A DNA stretch of 64,000 nucleotides from Cloacibacterium sp047601505 (GTDB lineage: Bacteria; Bacteroidota; Bacteroidia; Flavobacteriales; Weeksellaceae): NCBI RefSeq assembly GCF_047601505.1, contig NZ_JASGJD010000001.1, positions 1,240,001-1,304,000 of the forward strand, read 5' to 3'. A program made the position numbers and the translations under genes. Shown here one piece after another: positions 56,252-64,000 of the stretch; the stretch's first letter is position 1, and every line of letters begins with the position of its first letter. Under the pieces are notes generated by a model. The model did no database searches. It was not told the DNA's origin and worked only from the letters and a program-made list of their open reading frames with translations.

Positions 56252-58204
56252 ATGAAGATTAAATTTACTCTCGCGGCAAGCGTAGTTGCCGCCTCATTTG
56301 CATTTGGCCAAAATTCTCCAGCAAAACTTGTTTCTGGTAAAGCAGATATGTATGCGCAGCATGTTAGATTCGAAACATCTAAAGCTCCAGAATTCAAAGG
56401 GAAGCCTTTAGCTTTCGACGAAACTTCAAAAACCATGGTAGAACTTGCTGGTAGTAAGTTAAGAACTGAAAAAGATGCCTTAGGTTTTGAAAATCACAAA
56501 TTTCAACAGACAATTAACGGTATTCCTGTAGAGTATGGTGTAATGAATGTTTTGGTTAAAAACAATAAAGTAATTAGCCAAAATGGTGAATGGTTTAAAG
56601 GTTTGCCTTCTTCATTGTCAACAGAAAAAAGAGTTACCATTTCTGAAGCTAATGCTTTAGGTAGTGCGTTGGCTTATGTTGGAGCTAGTTCTTATAAATG
56701 GCAAGATGCAGAAGAGGAGGCTTTTTTGAAAAAAGAATCTAATGATAAAACTGCAACTTATTATCCAAAAGGAAGTTTAGTTTATTATTCAGACCCTAAT
56801 AATCCAGATTCTAAAAAAATTAAGTTGGCTTATAAATTTGTAGTATATGCTGCTGAGCCACTTAGTAAACAAGAAGTTTTTGTAGATGCAAAAAGTGGAG
56901 CAGTACTTGGAGCAAATGCTTTAATACACGAAACTAATGCTACTGGAACTGCGGTAACAGCTTATAGTGGGACTCAAACTATTACTACAGACCAAGTGAG
57001 TAGTACTTCTTATAGATTAAGAGAAACTGGAAGAGCGGGTGGAACTGCTGTAGAAACTTACAATTTGAAAAAAGGAACTACTTATTCTAGAGCTACAGAT
57101 TTTACAGATACAGATAATACTTGGAATAACGTAAATACAAGTTTAGATCAATATGCTACAGATGCGCATTGGGGAGCTGAAAAAACGGTAGATTACTTCT
57201 GGACAAAATTTGGAAGAAAAAGTATAGATGATAATAATTTTGCTATCAAATCTTATGTACATTATTCTAGAAATTATTTTAATGCATTTTGGGATGGTAG
57301 TAGAATGACTTATGGAGATGGTAGTTCTACTAATGGTAATAAACCACTTACAGCATTAGATGTTTGTGGTCACGAAATTACACACGGATTAACTTCTTTC
57401 ACTGCAAATTTAGCTTATCAAAAAGAGTCGGGAGCTTTAAATGAAGGTTTTTCGGATATTTTTGGAAACTCTATTGAATTGTGGGCAAGACCTTCTAATG
57501 CTTCTTGGAAGCTGGGTGAAGATTTCAATTATGTAATTAGAGATATGGCAAATCCTAACTCGTATAGTCAGCCAGATACATATCAAGGTACTTATTGGAA
57601 AACAACAAGTTGTACACCGTCTTCTACTAATGATTATTGCGGAGTACATACCAATTCTGGAGTGCTTAACTTCTGGTATTATTTATTAGCAAGTGGTGGC
57701 TCTGGTACTAATGATAAAGGTTTTGTTTATAGTGTTTCTGGTTTAGGTTTAGATAAAGCAGCAGCTATTGCTTACAGAACTCTTACTACATATCTTACAT
57801 CTTCTTCTACTTATGCTGATGCCAGAACTTATTCTCTGCAATCTGCATCAGATTTATATGGCGCAAGTAGTAACGAAGTAACTCAAACTACCAATGCTTG
57901 GGATGCTGTAGGAGTTGGTGGTGGAACTGCACCAGCTGCAGCGGCTACAACTACAACTGCTGTTGCTTCAGTTTACAAAGTAGCTTCTAATAATAATAAC
58001 GTTTTAGTGAATTTTGATAGCAAAACTACTGATGTTAGAACTGTAGAATTAATTAGTGTTACAGGTAAAAAAGTAGCGGCAAAATCTGCAAAAGTTGTAG
58101 AAGGGACAAATAATGTAGAAATTGCATTCCCTTCAAATGCTCAATCTGGCGTTTATTTAGTTGTTGTAAACGGACAAAAGGCAGGTTCTGTAATTAAAAA
58201 ATAA
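56252..58204 (+). CDS. Secreted M4 (thermolysin-like) metallopeptidase with T9SS sorting domain
   Basis: The 650-residue protein has a signal peptide (about 1-20, ending AFGQ) and an FTP/PepSY-like prodomain. The peptidase M4 domain has the zinc motif CGHEITHGL (His374 and His378), followed by ALNEGFSDIFG (third ligand Glu) and GVHTNSGVLNFWYYLL (catalytic His). The C-terminal 75 residues form a T9SS type A sorting domain (TDVRTVELISVTGKKV, SGVYLVVVNGQK). A GTG upstream is in frame but the ATG at 56252 gives a normal signal peptide. It is an extracellular protease. A terminator follows. Confidence 0.93.
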   Translation: MKIKFTLAASVVAASFAFGQNSPAKLVSGKADMYAQHVRFETSKAPEFKGKPLAFDETSKTMVELAGSKLRTEKDALGFENHKFQQTINGIPVEYGVMNVLVKNNKVISQNGEWFKGLPSSLSTEKRVTISEANALGSALAYVGASSYKWQDAEEEAFLKKESNDKTATYYPKGSLVYYSDPNNPDSKKIKLAYKFVVYAAEPLSKQEVFVDAKSGAVLGANALIHETNATGTAVTAYSGTQTITTDQVSSTSYRLRETGRAGGTAVETYNLKKGTTYSRATDFTDTDNTWNNVNTSLDQYATDAHWGAEKTVDYFWTKFGRKSIDDNNFAIKSYVHYSRNYFNAFWDGSRMTYGDGSSTNGNKPLTALDVCGHEITHGLTSFTANLAYQKESGALNEGFSDIFGNSIELWARPSNASWKLGEDFNYVIRDMANPNSYSQPDTYQGTYWKTTSCTPSSTNDYCGVHTNSGVLNFWYYLLASGGSGTNDKGFVYSVSGLGLDKAAAIAYRTLTTYLTSSSTYADARTYSLQSASDLYGASSNEVTQTTNAWDAVGVGGGTAPAAAATTTTAVASVYKVASNNNNVLVNFDSKTTDVRTVELISVTGKKVAAKSAKVVEGTNNVEIAFPSNAQSGVYLVVVNGQKAGSVIKK

Positions 58205-58228
58205 ATATTTATTACATTGATACATTGA

Positions 58229-58261
58229 AAATGCGCTCAGGAATTATTTCTGAGCGCATTT
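58229..58261 (+). terminator. Terminator after the metallopeptidase gene
   Basis: AAATGCGCTCAG (58229-58240) pairs with CTGAGCGCATTT (58250-58261), a perfect 12-bp stem. The flanks are AT-rich and the stem lies between convergent genes. Confidence 0.8.
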
Positions 58262-58283
58262 ATTATTTTATTATTATACTTTC

Positions 58284-59321
58284 TTAAAGTTCTTCTTCGC
58301 AAAGTTGTTTTACCACTTCTATCCATCGGTCTTCGTCGTTAAGACAAGGAATGTAATGGAAATTTTCTCCGCCAGCGTGTAAAAATTCTTCTTTTCCTTC
58401 TACCGAAATTTCTTCCAAAGTTTCCAAGCAATCACTTACAAAAGCAGGACAAACAATTGCCAAATTCTTAACTCCATTTTTTGGTAAATTTTCTAAAGTT
58501 TCATCGGTGTAAGGTTCTATCCACTTGTCTTTTCCTAATCTCGATTGGAAGGTAGATTTTACTTGACTGTCTTCTAAACCTAATTTTTGCTTCACCAATT
58601 CAGTGGTTTTTAAACATTGATGTCTATAGCAAAATTGATGAGAAGGATGGTCTTCTTTGAAGCAACAATCGCCAATTTTACAAGTTTTTGTAGGGTCGGT
58701 TTTATAAATGTGTCTTTCCGGAACGCCATGATAAGAAAATTGCAACAAATCAAAATTCTCTGGAAGCTTTTCTTTAATGCTTTCCGCCAAACAGTTTACA
58801 TAAATATCTCTATTGTAGAAAGGTTTTACGTAATTTATTTTAATATTTGGAAAAAATTTAGCCTGAACTTCCTTTGCTTTTTCTACTACTGTTTCAGTTG
58901 TACTCATTGCATATTGAGGATAAAGCGGGAAAAGTACAATTTCTTCCACACCTTTTTCTACCAAACTTCTGATTCCGGTTTCTATGCTTGGTTCAGCGTA
59001 TCTCATCCCAATTTCTACTGGAATATCAACCAATTTTTGTAATTTTTGTTGAATTTGTTTGGTGATAACGATTAAAGGCGAACCTTCATCTGTCCAAACG
59101 GTTTCATAAGCAGCAGCAGATTTTTTTGGTCGGGTTTTTAAGATAATTCCTCTTACCAATAAAGCACGGAAAAACCACCTGTAATCAATTACACGTTCGT
59201 CCATCAAGAACTCGTCTAGATATTCTTTTACGTCTTCTACTTTTGTAGATTTCGGCGAACCAAGATTTACGAGAAGTATTCCTTTTTTAGGGTTGTTGGT
59301 TGGTTGTTTGTCGGTATTCAA
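58284..59321 (-). CDS. hemH: Ferrochelatase with an internal cysteine cluster
   Basis: The 345-residue protein has the HemH blocks GILLVNLGSP, GMRYAEPSIETGI, LFPLYPQYAMSTTETV and FSYHGVPERHIYKTDP (catalytic His). The insert CKIGDCCFKEDHPSHQFCYRHQC contains Cys residues that may bind a 2Fe-2S cluster, as in ferrochelatases with an internal cluster. LGKDKWIEPYTDETL follows. It inserts iron into protoporphyrin. No ATG fits; the start is TTG at 59321, inside a CAACC-type repeat. It lies in the same direction as the Nfu-type gene upstream. Confidence 0.9.
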   Translation of the reverse strand: MNTDKQPTNNPKKGILLVNLGSPKSTKVEDVKEYLDEFLMDERVIDYRWFFRALLVRGIILKTRPKKSAAAYETVWTDEGSPLIVITKQIQQKLQKLVDIPVEIGMRYAEPSIETGIRSLVEKGVEEIVLFPLYPQYAMSTTETVVEKAKEVQAKFFPNIKINYVKPFYNRDIYVNCLAESIKEKLPENFDLLQFSYHGVPERHIYKTDPTKTCKIGDCCFKEDHPSHQFCYRHQCLKTTELVKQKLGLEDSQVKSTFQSRLGKDKWIEPYTDETLENLPKNGVKNLAIVCPAFVSDCLETLEEISVEGKEEFLHAGGENFHYIPCLNDEDRWIEVVKQLCEEEL

Positions 59322-59396
59322 AATTTTGATTTTTTTATTTTATCGAATGCTATCAGTGTAAATACTAACAACCGACAACAATCAACTAAAAACTAA

Positions 59397-60275
59397 TTAT
59401 CCATTTACAGCTTCTACTTTTTCTACCAAATCTGGCAAAAAGTTTCTCAGCACTTGCTCTATTCCTCCTTTTAAAGTTGCTGTAGAACTTGGGCAACCGC
59501 TACAAGCGCCTTGTAGAAGCATTTTTGCAGTTTTGTGTTCTGCATCGTATTCTAAAAGAGAAATCTTTCCGCCATCATTTTCTACTGCTGGAGAAACATA
59601 TTCCGTTAAAATATCCGAAATTTTTTGTTCATCATCAGTATATTCTCTATTGATGATTTTTTCTACAGGACTTTCGTGTTTCTGAGGTTCTATATTGCTA
59701 ATTTTATTTCCACTTTGAAGAAATTCTGCCACTACATTTCTTACAGAAACCATCACTTCGTGCCATTGTACAGAATCATCTTTGGTTACGGCAACAAAAT
59801 TTTCCGAAACAAAAACTTCTTTTACAAATTTGAATTCATCAAAAAGCACTTTTGCTAAAGGAACTTCTTCTGCTTCTTCTTTGGATTTTACTTCCACAAA
59901 ACCGTCGAGTAAAAGTCTGTTACCTCCAAATTTCATTACTGCAGGATTTGGAGTCATTTCAGCAAAAATTTCGTATCTCTGTTGAGGTTTTTGTTTGTAA
60001 ATTCTAGGATTTGCTAATAATTCGTCCTCAATTACATTTTTAAGGCTTTCTGCAATATGTTCCCATTCTACGTGGTCTTCTTTGGCTACTGCCACAAAAT
60101 TTGCAGAAACGAAAATTTTAGAAACAAAAGGATAATTGAAAAGCTCTTGAGCCAAAGGAATTTCAGTGATGTCTGAAGTTCTGTCTAGCTCTAGTGAACC
60201 TGGAATTAAAGTATAATCTGCCACAAATTTCATTACATTTGGATTTGCGGTAGGTTCTATAAATATTTTTCGCAT
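59397..60275 (-). CDS. Nfu/NifU-type Fe-S scaffold protein with duplicated N-domain
   Basis: The 292-residue protein has two consecutive Nfu N-terminal domains. The first holds TANPNVMKFVADYTLIPGS and PLAQELFNYPFVSKIFVSANFVAVAKED; the second holds TPNPAVMKFGGNRLLLDG and PLAKVLFDEFKFVKEVFVSENFVAVTKDD. The C-terminal NifU domain has the CxxC motif GACSGCPSSTATLKGG. It probably carries and delivers Fe-S clusters, for example to PFOR and quinolinate synthase. The duplication of the N-domain is typical of this group in Bacteroidota. Upstream lies a phased repeat region. Confidence 0.88.
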   Translation of the reverse strand: MRKIFIEPTANPNVMKFVADYTLIPGSLELDRTSDITEIPLAQELFNYPFVSKIFVSANFVAVAKEDHVEWEHIAESLKNVIEDELLANPRIYKQKPQQRYEIFAEMTPNPAVMKFGGNRLLLDGFVEVKSKEEAEEVPLAKVLFDEFKFVKEVFVSENFVAVTKDDSVQWHEVMVSVRNVVAEFLQSGNKISNIEPQKHESPVEKIINREYTDDEQKISDILTEYVSPAVENDGGKISLLEYDAEHKTAKMLLQGACSGCPSSTATLKGGIEQVLRNFLPDLVEKVEAVNG

Positions 60276-60311
60276 TTTTTACTTAAATTTGAGAGTACAA
60301 AAATAGGGAAA

Positions 60312-60396
60312 GGAAGTTAGATGTTGGAAGTTAGAAGTTAGATTTTTTCGATAATAGATATTTTTGAAGTCGGATATCGGAAGAAGGAAGTTAAAA
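60312..60396. repeat. Phased GGAAGTTAGA repeats between divergent genes
   Basis: GGAAGTTAGATGTTGGAAGT and TAGAAGTTAGA (60312-60342) repeat a 7-8-nt unit. A related GAAGTCGG / ATATCGGAAGAAGGAAGTT piece follows at about 60367-60393. They fill the gap between the Nfu-type gene and the carbonic anhydrase gene. Confidence 0.55.
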
Positions 60397-60431
60397 AAAT
60401 TGTAAATCATAAATTCAAAATCGTAATTAAA

Positions 60432-60953
60432 ATGGCAATAATAAGAGAACTTTTAGGAAAAACTCCTAAAATAGGGGAAAATACTTTTTTAGCAGAAACC
60501 GCCGTCATTATTGGTGATGTAGAAATGGGCAAAGATTGCAGCATTTGGTACAACGCAGTGATAAGAGGAGATGTACATTATATAAAATTGGGGAATAAAG
60601 TAAACGTGCAAGACAATGTAATGTTGCATTGTACTTACGAAAAATTCCCTTTGAAAATTGGAAATAACGTTTCTATTGGGCATAATGCTTGTGTGCATGG
60701 TTGTACTATTCAAGATAATGTTTTGATAGGTATGGGCGCTATTGTGATGGACGATTGTTTAATAGAAAGCAATTCTATTATTGCTGCCGGAGCTGTAGTA
60801 ACGCAAGGAACTCACGTTAAAACGGGTGAACTTTGGGCTGGCGTTCCAGCGGTGAAAATAAAAGATGTTTCTCAGCAGTTGCTAGAAGGTGAAATTAACA
60901 GAATTGCAAATAATTATGTGAAATATTCTTCGTGGTATAAAGAAAACTCATGA
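60432..60953 (+). CDS. Gamma carbonic anhydrase-like hexapeptide protein
   Basis: The 173-residue protein is a left-handed beta-helix with hexapeptide repeats (GDVEMGKDCSIWYNAVIRGDVHYIKLGNKVNVQDNVMLHC). Possible zinc ligands are the His of NVMLHC and the two His in IGHNACVHGC. A C-terminal helix (QQLLEGEINRIANNYVKYSSWYK) follows. It matches gamma carbonic anhydrase-like proteins, which form trimers. Activity as carbonic anhydrase is not certain. Its stop overlaps the start of the next small gene (ATGA). Confidence 0.88.
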   Translation: MAIIRELLGKTPKIGENTFLAETAVIIGDVEMGKDCSIWYNAVIRGDVHYIKLGNKVNVQDNVMLHCTYEKFPLKIGNNVSIGHNACVHGCTIQDNVLIGMGAIVMDDCLIESNSIIAAGAVVTQGTHVKTGELWAGVPAVKIKDVSQQLLEGEINRIANNYVKYSSWYKENS

Positions 60954-61138
60954 TAGGGTTTATTATTTTTCTCCTTTTTTTCTTTTTTGTTTTACCAATA
61001 ATTATTGTTTTTACTGTATATAAATTGTTGAAACAAAAAATTGATAAGAAATTTTTAATTCTTATTTGTTTGGCTATTATAATTTTTGAAGTTATTTTTT
61101 TTATTAAAACTTGGAATAATCTTGTACATTTAAAATAA
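60950..61138 (+). CDS. Small hydrophobic membrane protein
   Basis: The 62-residue protein has two hydrophobic helices (about 2-22 and 33-51) with a short Lys-rich loop (KLLKQKIDKK). Its ATG overlaps the stop of the carbonic anhydrase gene (ATGA), which signals translational coupling and supports a real gene. It ends one base before the GNAT gene. No family is recognised. Confidence 0.65.
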   Translation: MIGFIIFLLFFFFVLPIIIVFTVYKLLKQKIDKKFLILICLAIIIFEVIFFIKTWNNLVHLK

Positions 61139-61139
61139 A

Positions 61140-61682
61140 ATGCAAACCTTCCCAACTCTTTCTACAAAAAGATTAGTTCTTTCTCAGCCTACAGTTGCTG
61201 ATACAGAAGATGTTATTTTACAGATGAATTCTACTTCAGAAATTTCTGAAAATACATTAACGCTGCCTTTTCCGTATAAAAAAGAAAATGCAGATTTTTG
61301 GTTTCAAATGGCAGAATTTAGCTTTCAGAAAAATGAAGCTTTCATTTTTGGAATTCGTGAGAAAGAAAATTTAAAACTTATTGGCGCAGTAGGTTTGCAT
61401 TTAGACAATTCTAACAATAAAGCCGAAGTGGGATATTGGCTTGGCAAGTCTTTTTGGAATAAAGGTTACGTTTCTGAAGCTTTACAAAAGGTTTTAAAAT
61501 TTGGTTTTGAAGAATTGAATTTAAACAAAATCTACGCTTCTCATTTTCTTCACAATCCTGCTTCTGGCAAAGTTTTAGAAAAATGTGGTTTTGTTTTTGA
61601 AGCAGTACTTCAACAAGAAATTCTAAAAAATGGTAAATTTTATGACCTTTTTAGATATTGTATTTTAAAATCTAATTATTAA
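61140..61682 (+). CDS. GNAT family N-acetyltransferase (RimJ/RimL-like)
   Basis: The 180-residue protein has the RimJ/RimL-type GNAT pattern. TKRLVLSQPTVADTEDVI is at the N-terminus; LIGAVGLHLDNSNNKAEVGYWLGKSFWNKGYVSEALQKVLKFGFEEL carries the acetyl-CoA loop region. NKIYASHFLHNPASGKVLEKCGFVFEAVLQQ is the C-terminal motif. Substrate is unknown; ribosomal protein or small amine acetylation are typical. It is the last gene of a three-gene unit. Confidence 0.88.
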   Translation: MQTFPTLSTKRLVLSQPTVADTEDVILQMNSTSEISENTLTLPFPYKKENADFWFQMAEFSFQKNEAFIFGIREKENLKLIGAVGLHLDNSNNKAEVGYWLGKSFWNKGYVSEALQKVLKFGFEELNLNKIYASHFLHNPASGKVLEKCGFVFEAVLQQEILKNGKFYDLFRYCILKSNY

Positions 61683-61710
61683 AAAAAGCTCAACAATTCT
61701 GCTGAGCTTT
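61681..61710 (-). terminator. Terminator of the minus-strand RNA unit
   Basis: On the minus strand AAAGCTCA pairs with TGAGCTTT (61710-61685), followed by T residues from 61687 to 61681. The T run makes it a strong minus-strand terminator, while for the plus-strand GNAT gene the following bases are a weaker tail. Confidence 0.8.
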
Positions 61711-61966
61711 GGTTTATTGTTTCCCTTTAATCGAATGTAAACTGAAGTGGAAAAGAGGAAACAATATAGCAATAAATTGCTAAAACAGAATTCCTCTTGC
61801 CGAAAAATGTCTTATAAAAGACTACTAAAAATAATTGAATTCATAAAAACCCTTGTAACTCAATGTCTCAAAAATCTTATGCAGCCCTATTAACAAGAGA
61901 AATTCAAAAGATAAATAAAGAAATATTAATAAAGATGATTAATATCTGATTTTTCCTAAAAATTTA
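61681..61966 (-). ncRNA. Probable structured RNA, possibly 6S-like
   Basis: The 430-bp gap holds a minus-strand unit with a good promoter (61972-62001) and a strong terminator, about 285 nt apart, and no reading frame. The transcript contains several stems. GAATTTCTCTTG (61905-61894) pairs with CAAGAGGAATTC (61799-61788) and closes a domain of about 118 nt. GTCTT-AAGAC and AGCAAT-ATTGCT hairpins follow, then TTGTTTCC...GGAAACAA. A long closing stem around an open region recalls 6S RNA, and the Flavobacteria-specific 6S-Flavo class is a candidate. Class assignment is inference; the existence of an RNA gene is better supported. Confidence 0.55.
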
Positions 61967-61971
61967 CTTTG

Positions 61972-62001
61972 CAAAAGTACTAACATTATTCTATAAGTCA
62001 A
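61972..62001 (-). promoter_or_regulatory. Promoter of the minus-strand RNA (TTG-N19-TACTTTTG)
   Basis: On the minus strand a TTG is followed after 19 bases by TACTTTTG (61979-61972), the exact Bacteroidota housekeeping pattern. Transcription would start near 61966 and run away from the helicase gene. Confidence 0.65.
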
Positions 62002-62114
62002 TTATGATTTATATCATCTATTGATTAATAGATTTTGTAAATTAATATTTTAGTTTCAATAGACTTGCATTCTAAATCGTTACCTCAAAAAAAATTACTA
62101 ATTTTGATTTTAGA

Positions 62115-64000
62115 ATGAATAATAATCTTTTTGACCTCCTAGAAAATACCAGCCGAAACATTTTTTTTACAGGAAAAGCAGGAACAGGAAAAACTACTTT
62201 TCTTAATAATTTTGTAAAAAAAACACGCAAAAAACACATTGTAGTGGCTCCTACAGGTATTGCTGCCATTAATGCTGGTGGCGTTACTATTCATTCTATG
62301 TTTGGGTTTCCGCTTAGAACTTTCGTCCCTACTTTAGACCGAATTGATGGTAATCTTGCCATGAATATTCCAGATTTGATGCAGCATTTTAAATATCGAA
62401 AAGATAAATTAAAATTGCTGAGAGAGGTAGAAGTAATCATTATAGATGAGGTTTCTATGTTGCGAGCCGATGTTTTAGATATGATGGATTTTTCTCTAAG
62501 ACACATTAGGAGAAATCCTCAGAAATTTGGAGGCGTACAGATGCTTTTTATTGGAGATTTGTACCAGCTTCCGCCAGTTGTAAGAGACGAGAACGAATAT
62601 ATTATGAAAAAATATTACGCTTCTCCGTTCTTTTTTGATGCTTTTGCACTTCAGGATACCAATCTTCTTACAATTGAATTAACCAAAGTTTACAGGCAGA
62701 CAGATGAAACTTTTCTTGAAATTTTAAATGAAATAAGAGACGGAAATCTTTCTACAGAACATTACGAAAAACTCCACGAAAGATTTCTCCCAGATTTTGA
62801 ACCAAAAGAAGAATCTTACGTTTATCTCTCTTCTCATAATAGAATTGCAGATAATATTAATAGTAAAAAACTTGAAGAATTGGGCGGGAAATCTCACTTT
62901 TTCAAAGCGAGTATTGTTGGAGATTTTAAAGACAGTCAGTATCCTATAGACGAAACTTTAGAATTGAAAATTGGCGCTCAAATTATGTTTATCAGAAACG
63001 ATGCTTCTCAAGAAAAGAAATATTTCAATGGTAAATTGGCAGAAGTAGTAGATTTAGATGAAGAAGAAATTTGGGTAAGAATAGATGGAGACAACGAAGA
63101 TTACAAACTGAAAAAGGAAGTTTGGGAACAAAAAAAATATACTTTAGACGACCAAAAAAATATAGACGAACAAGTTTTGGGCAGTTTCGAGCAATATCCT
63201 GTTCGCTTGGCTTGGGCGGTTACCATTCATAAATCTCAAGGGCTTACTTTTGACAGATTGATGATAGATGCGGGGAAATCTTTCGCTTCGGGGCAAGTGT
63301 ATGTTGCGCTTTCGCGTTGCAGAACTTTAGAAGGAATTGTGCTAAAATCTAAAATCACCAAAGATGTTATTTTTAGTGATAAAAGAGTTTCTCAGTTTCA
63401 AGATTCTACCAATGCAAACGATCAAATTGAAGAAATTTTAAATTCTGAAAAATATGATTATAGCATCCGAAAAGTTCTTAGATATTTAGATATAATTTGG
63501 ATAAAAGATGCTTTAGAAACTTGGAATATAGCTTCTAAACAAAGCAAATTTGTAGATCAACAAAAAGCATATCAACTGTATTTTGCACTGAAAACATCTG
63601 CTGAGAATTTAACGGATATTTATCTTAAATTCGAGAAAATTATTTGGCAAAAAACTAAAAAGTTCATTCAAAATCAAGAAGAATGGAAAGAAATAGAATT
63701 TAAAGCAGAAGGTGCTGTAAATTTCTTTTTCGGGAAGGTAAACGAAGAAATTTTTAAGCCTTTTAAAGAATTTTATGCCGAAACAAAAGGCGTGAAAGGT
63801 TTAAAATTATACAACGAAGATACCAGAACGTTGCTAGATGATTTGGAAGAATATCTGAATGATTTAAAAAACGTACATTTGTTAGAGAAACCACTTTTCG
63901 ACAAAAAAAATGACGAGAAAATTTCTACAAAAGTTCTGAAAATTCCAACACAAAATGTTACTTTTCAGTTGTTTGAACAAGGAAAATCTATTGGCGAAAT
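62115..64000 (+). CDS. Pif1-like helicase (AAA ATPase), cut by the window end
   Basis: An ATG at 62115 opens a frame that runs past base 64000 (about 628 codons visible, no stop). The N-terminus has the Walker A motif FFTGKAGTGKTTFLNNF (about 17-33), then VVAPTGIAAINAGGVTIHSMF, VIIIDEVSMLRADVLD (Walker B), LFIGDLYQLPPVV and YRQTDETFLEILNEIRDG. The superfamily 1 C-terminal WAVTIHKSQGLTFDRLMID and GQVYVALSRCRTLEGI follow. This is the Pif1/RecD-like SF1B helicase family. Beyond about residue 440 the protein has a helical extension. It is not visible whether a further domain follows. Its 5' end faces the ncRNA unit. Confidence 0.9.
   Translation, partial: MNNNLFDLLENTSRNIFFTGKAGTGKTTFLNNFVKKTRKKHIVVAPTGIAAINAGGVTIHSMFGFPLRTFVPTLDRIDGNLAMNIPDLMQHFKYRKDKLKLLREVEVIIIDEVSMLRADVLDMMDFSLRHIRRNPQKFGGVQMLFIGDLYQLPPVVRDENEYIMKKYYASPFFFDAFALQDTNLLTIELTKVYRQTDETFLEILNEIRDGNLSTEHYEKLHERFLPDFEPKEESYVYLSSHNRIADNINSKKLEELGGKSHFFKASIVGDFKDSQYPIDETLELKIGAQIMFIRNDASQEKKYFNGKLAEVVDLDEEEIWVRIDGDNEDYKLKKEVWEQKKYTLDDQKNIDEQVLGSFEQYPVRLAWAVTIHKSQGLTFDRLMIDAGKSFASGQVYVALSRCRTLEGIVLKSKITKDVIFSDKRVSQFQDSTNANDQIEEILNSEKYDYSIRKVLRYLDIIWIKDALETWNIASKQSKFVDQQKAYQLYFALKTSAENLTDIYLKFEKIIWQKTKKFIQNQEEWKEIEFKAEGAVNFFFGKVNEEIFKPFKEFYAETKGVKGLKLYNEDTRTLLDDLEEYLNDLKNVHLLEKPLFDKKNDEKISTKVLKIPTQNVTFQLFEQGKSIGE

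Overview
The window is AT-rich chromosomal DNA from a member of the Bacteroidota, most likely class Flavobacteriia and the Chryseobacterium/Cloacibacterium side (Weeksellaceae). The evidence is: a Bat (BatA-BatB-BatC-BatD) operon; secreted proteins ending in type IX secretion (T9SS) type A sorting domains; a T9SS plug-type protein; a menaquinone gene pair; and many promoters of the Bacteroidota form TTG-N19-TAnnTTTG. I saw no prophage, complete insertion sequence or CRISPR array. A pyruvate:ferredoxin oxidoreductase and an associated Fe-S/NAD(P)H reductase suggest facultative anaerobic capacity. The genus is inference.

Layout. 1-5.7 kb: tail of a DUF58-like gene, then the Bat operon. 5.7-8.6 kb: MarC-type membrane protein, a small membrane protein, isochorismate synthase plus a hotdog thioesterase (menaquinone), and an acyltransferase. 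8.6-11.5 kb: a 20-residue peptide unit with its own terminator, then a PadR/PspC stress module with two matched operators. 11.6-21.3 kb: a redox/sulfur region with CoA-disulfide reductase-rhodanese, a GltD-like Fe-S flavoprotein, a secreted esterase-like protein, PFOR and a sulfide:quinone reductase. 21.5-31.6 kb: HD hydrolase, a gene graveyard, a T9SS subtilase, a LytTR/LytS-type two-component system facing a T9SS LamG protein, and a broken secreted-protein gene. 31.6-39.2 kb: phosphodiesterase, dinB, purine nucleoside phosphorylase, lpxK, yicC, gmk, pentapeptide protein and nadA. 39.3-44.4 kb: threonine operon with a Thr/Ile-rich leader peptide. 44.5-51.8 kb: folB, an RDD protein, tRNA-Cys, a lipoprotein, a polytopic membrane protein, aroC, thioredoxins and miaA. 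51.9-53.4 kb: an ECF sigma factor with two small related proteins under two copies of one promoter. 53.4-64 kb: peroxiredoxin-like protein, MBL hydrolase, T9SS plug, M4 metallopeptidase, hemH, an Nfu-type protein, gamma carbonic anhydrase, GNAT, a probable structured RNA, and a Pif1-like helicase cut by the window end.

The most informative signals are regulatory. A GTAAC-N4-RTTAC dyad sits 29.5 bp from the -7 element in front of both the CoA-disulfide reductase-rhodanese gene and the sulfide:quinone reductase gene. This points to a sulfide/persulfide regulon under a Crp/Fnr-type activator. Other signals are: identical operators before the padR operon and the small pspC gene; two TTAACC-N13-GGTTAA dyads between the LytTR system and its divergent T9SS neighbour; a thrL-like leader; two copies of an ECF promoter; a minus-strand structured RNA near 61.7-62.0 kb; and degenerate 7-8 nt phased repeats clustered near start codons. 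Families were assigned by reading motifs; no database search was run.
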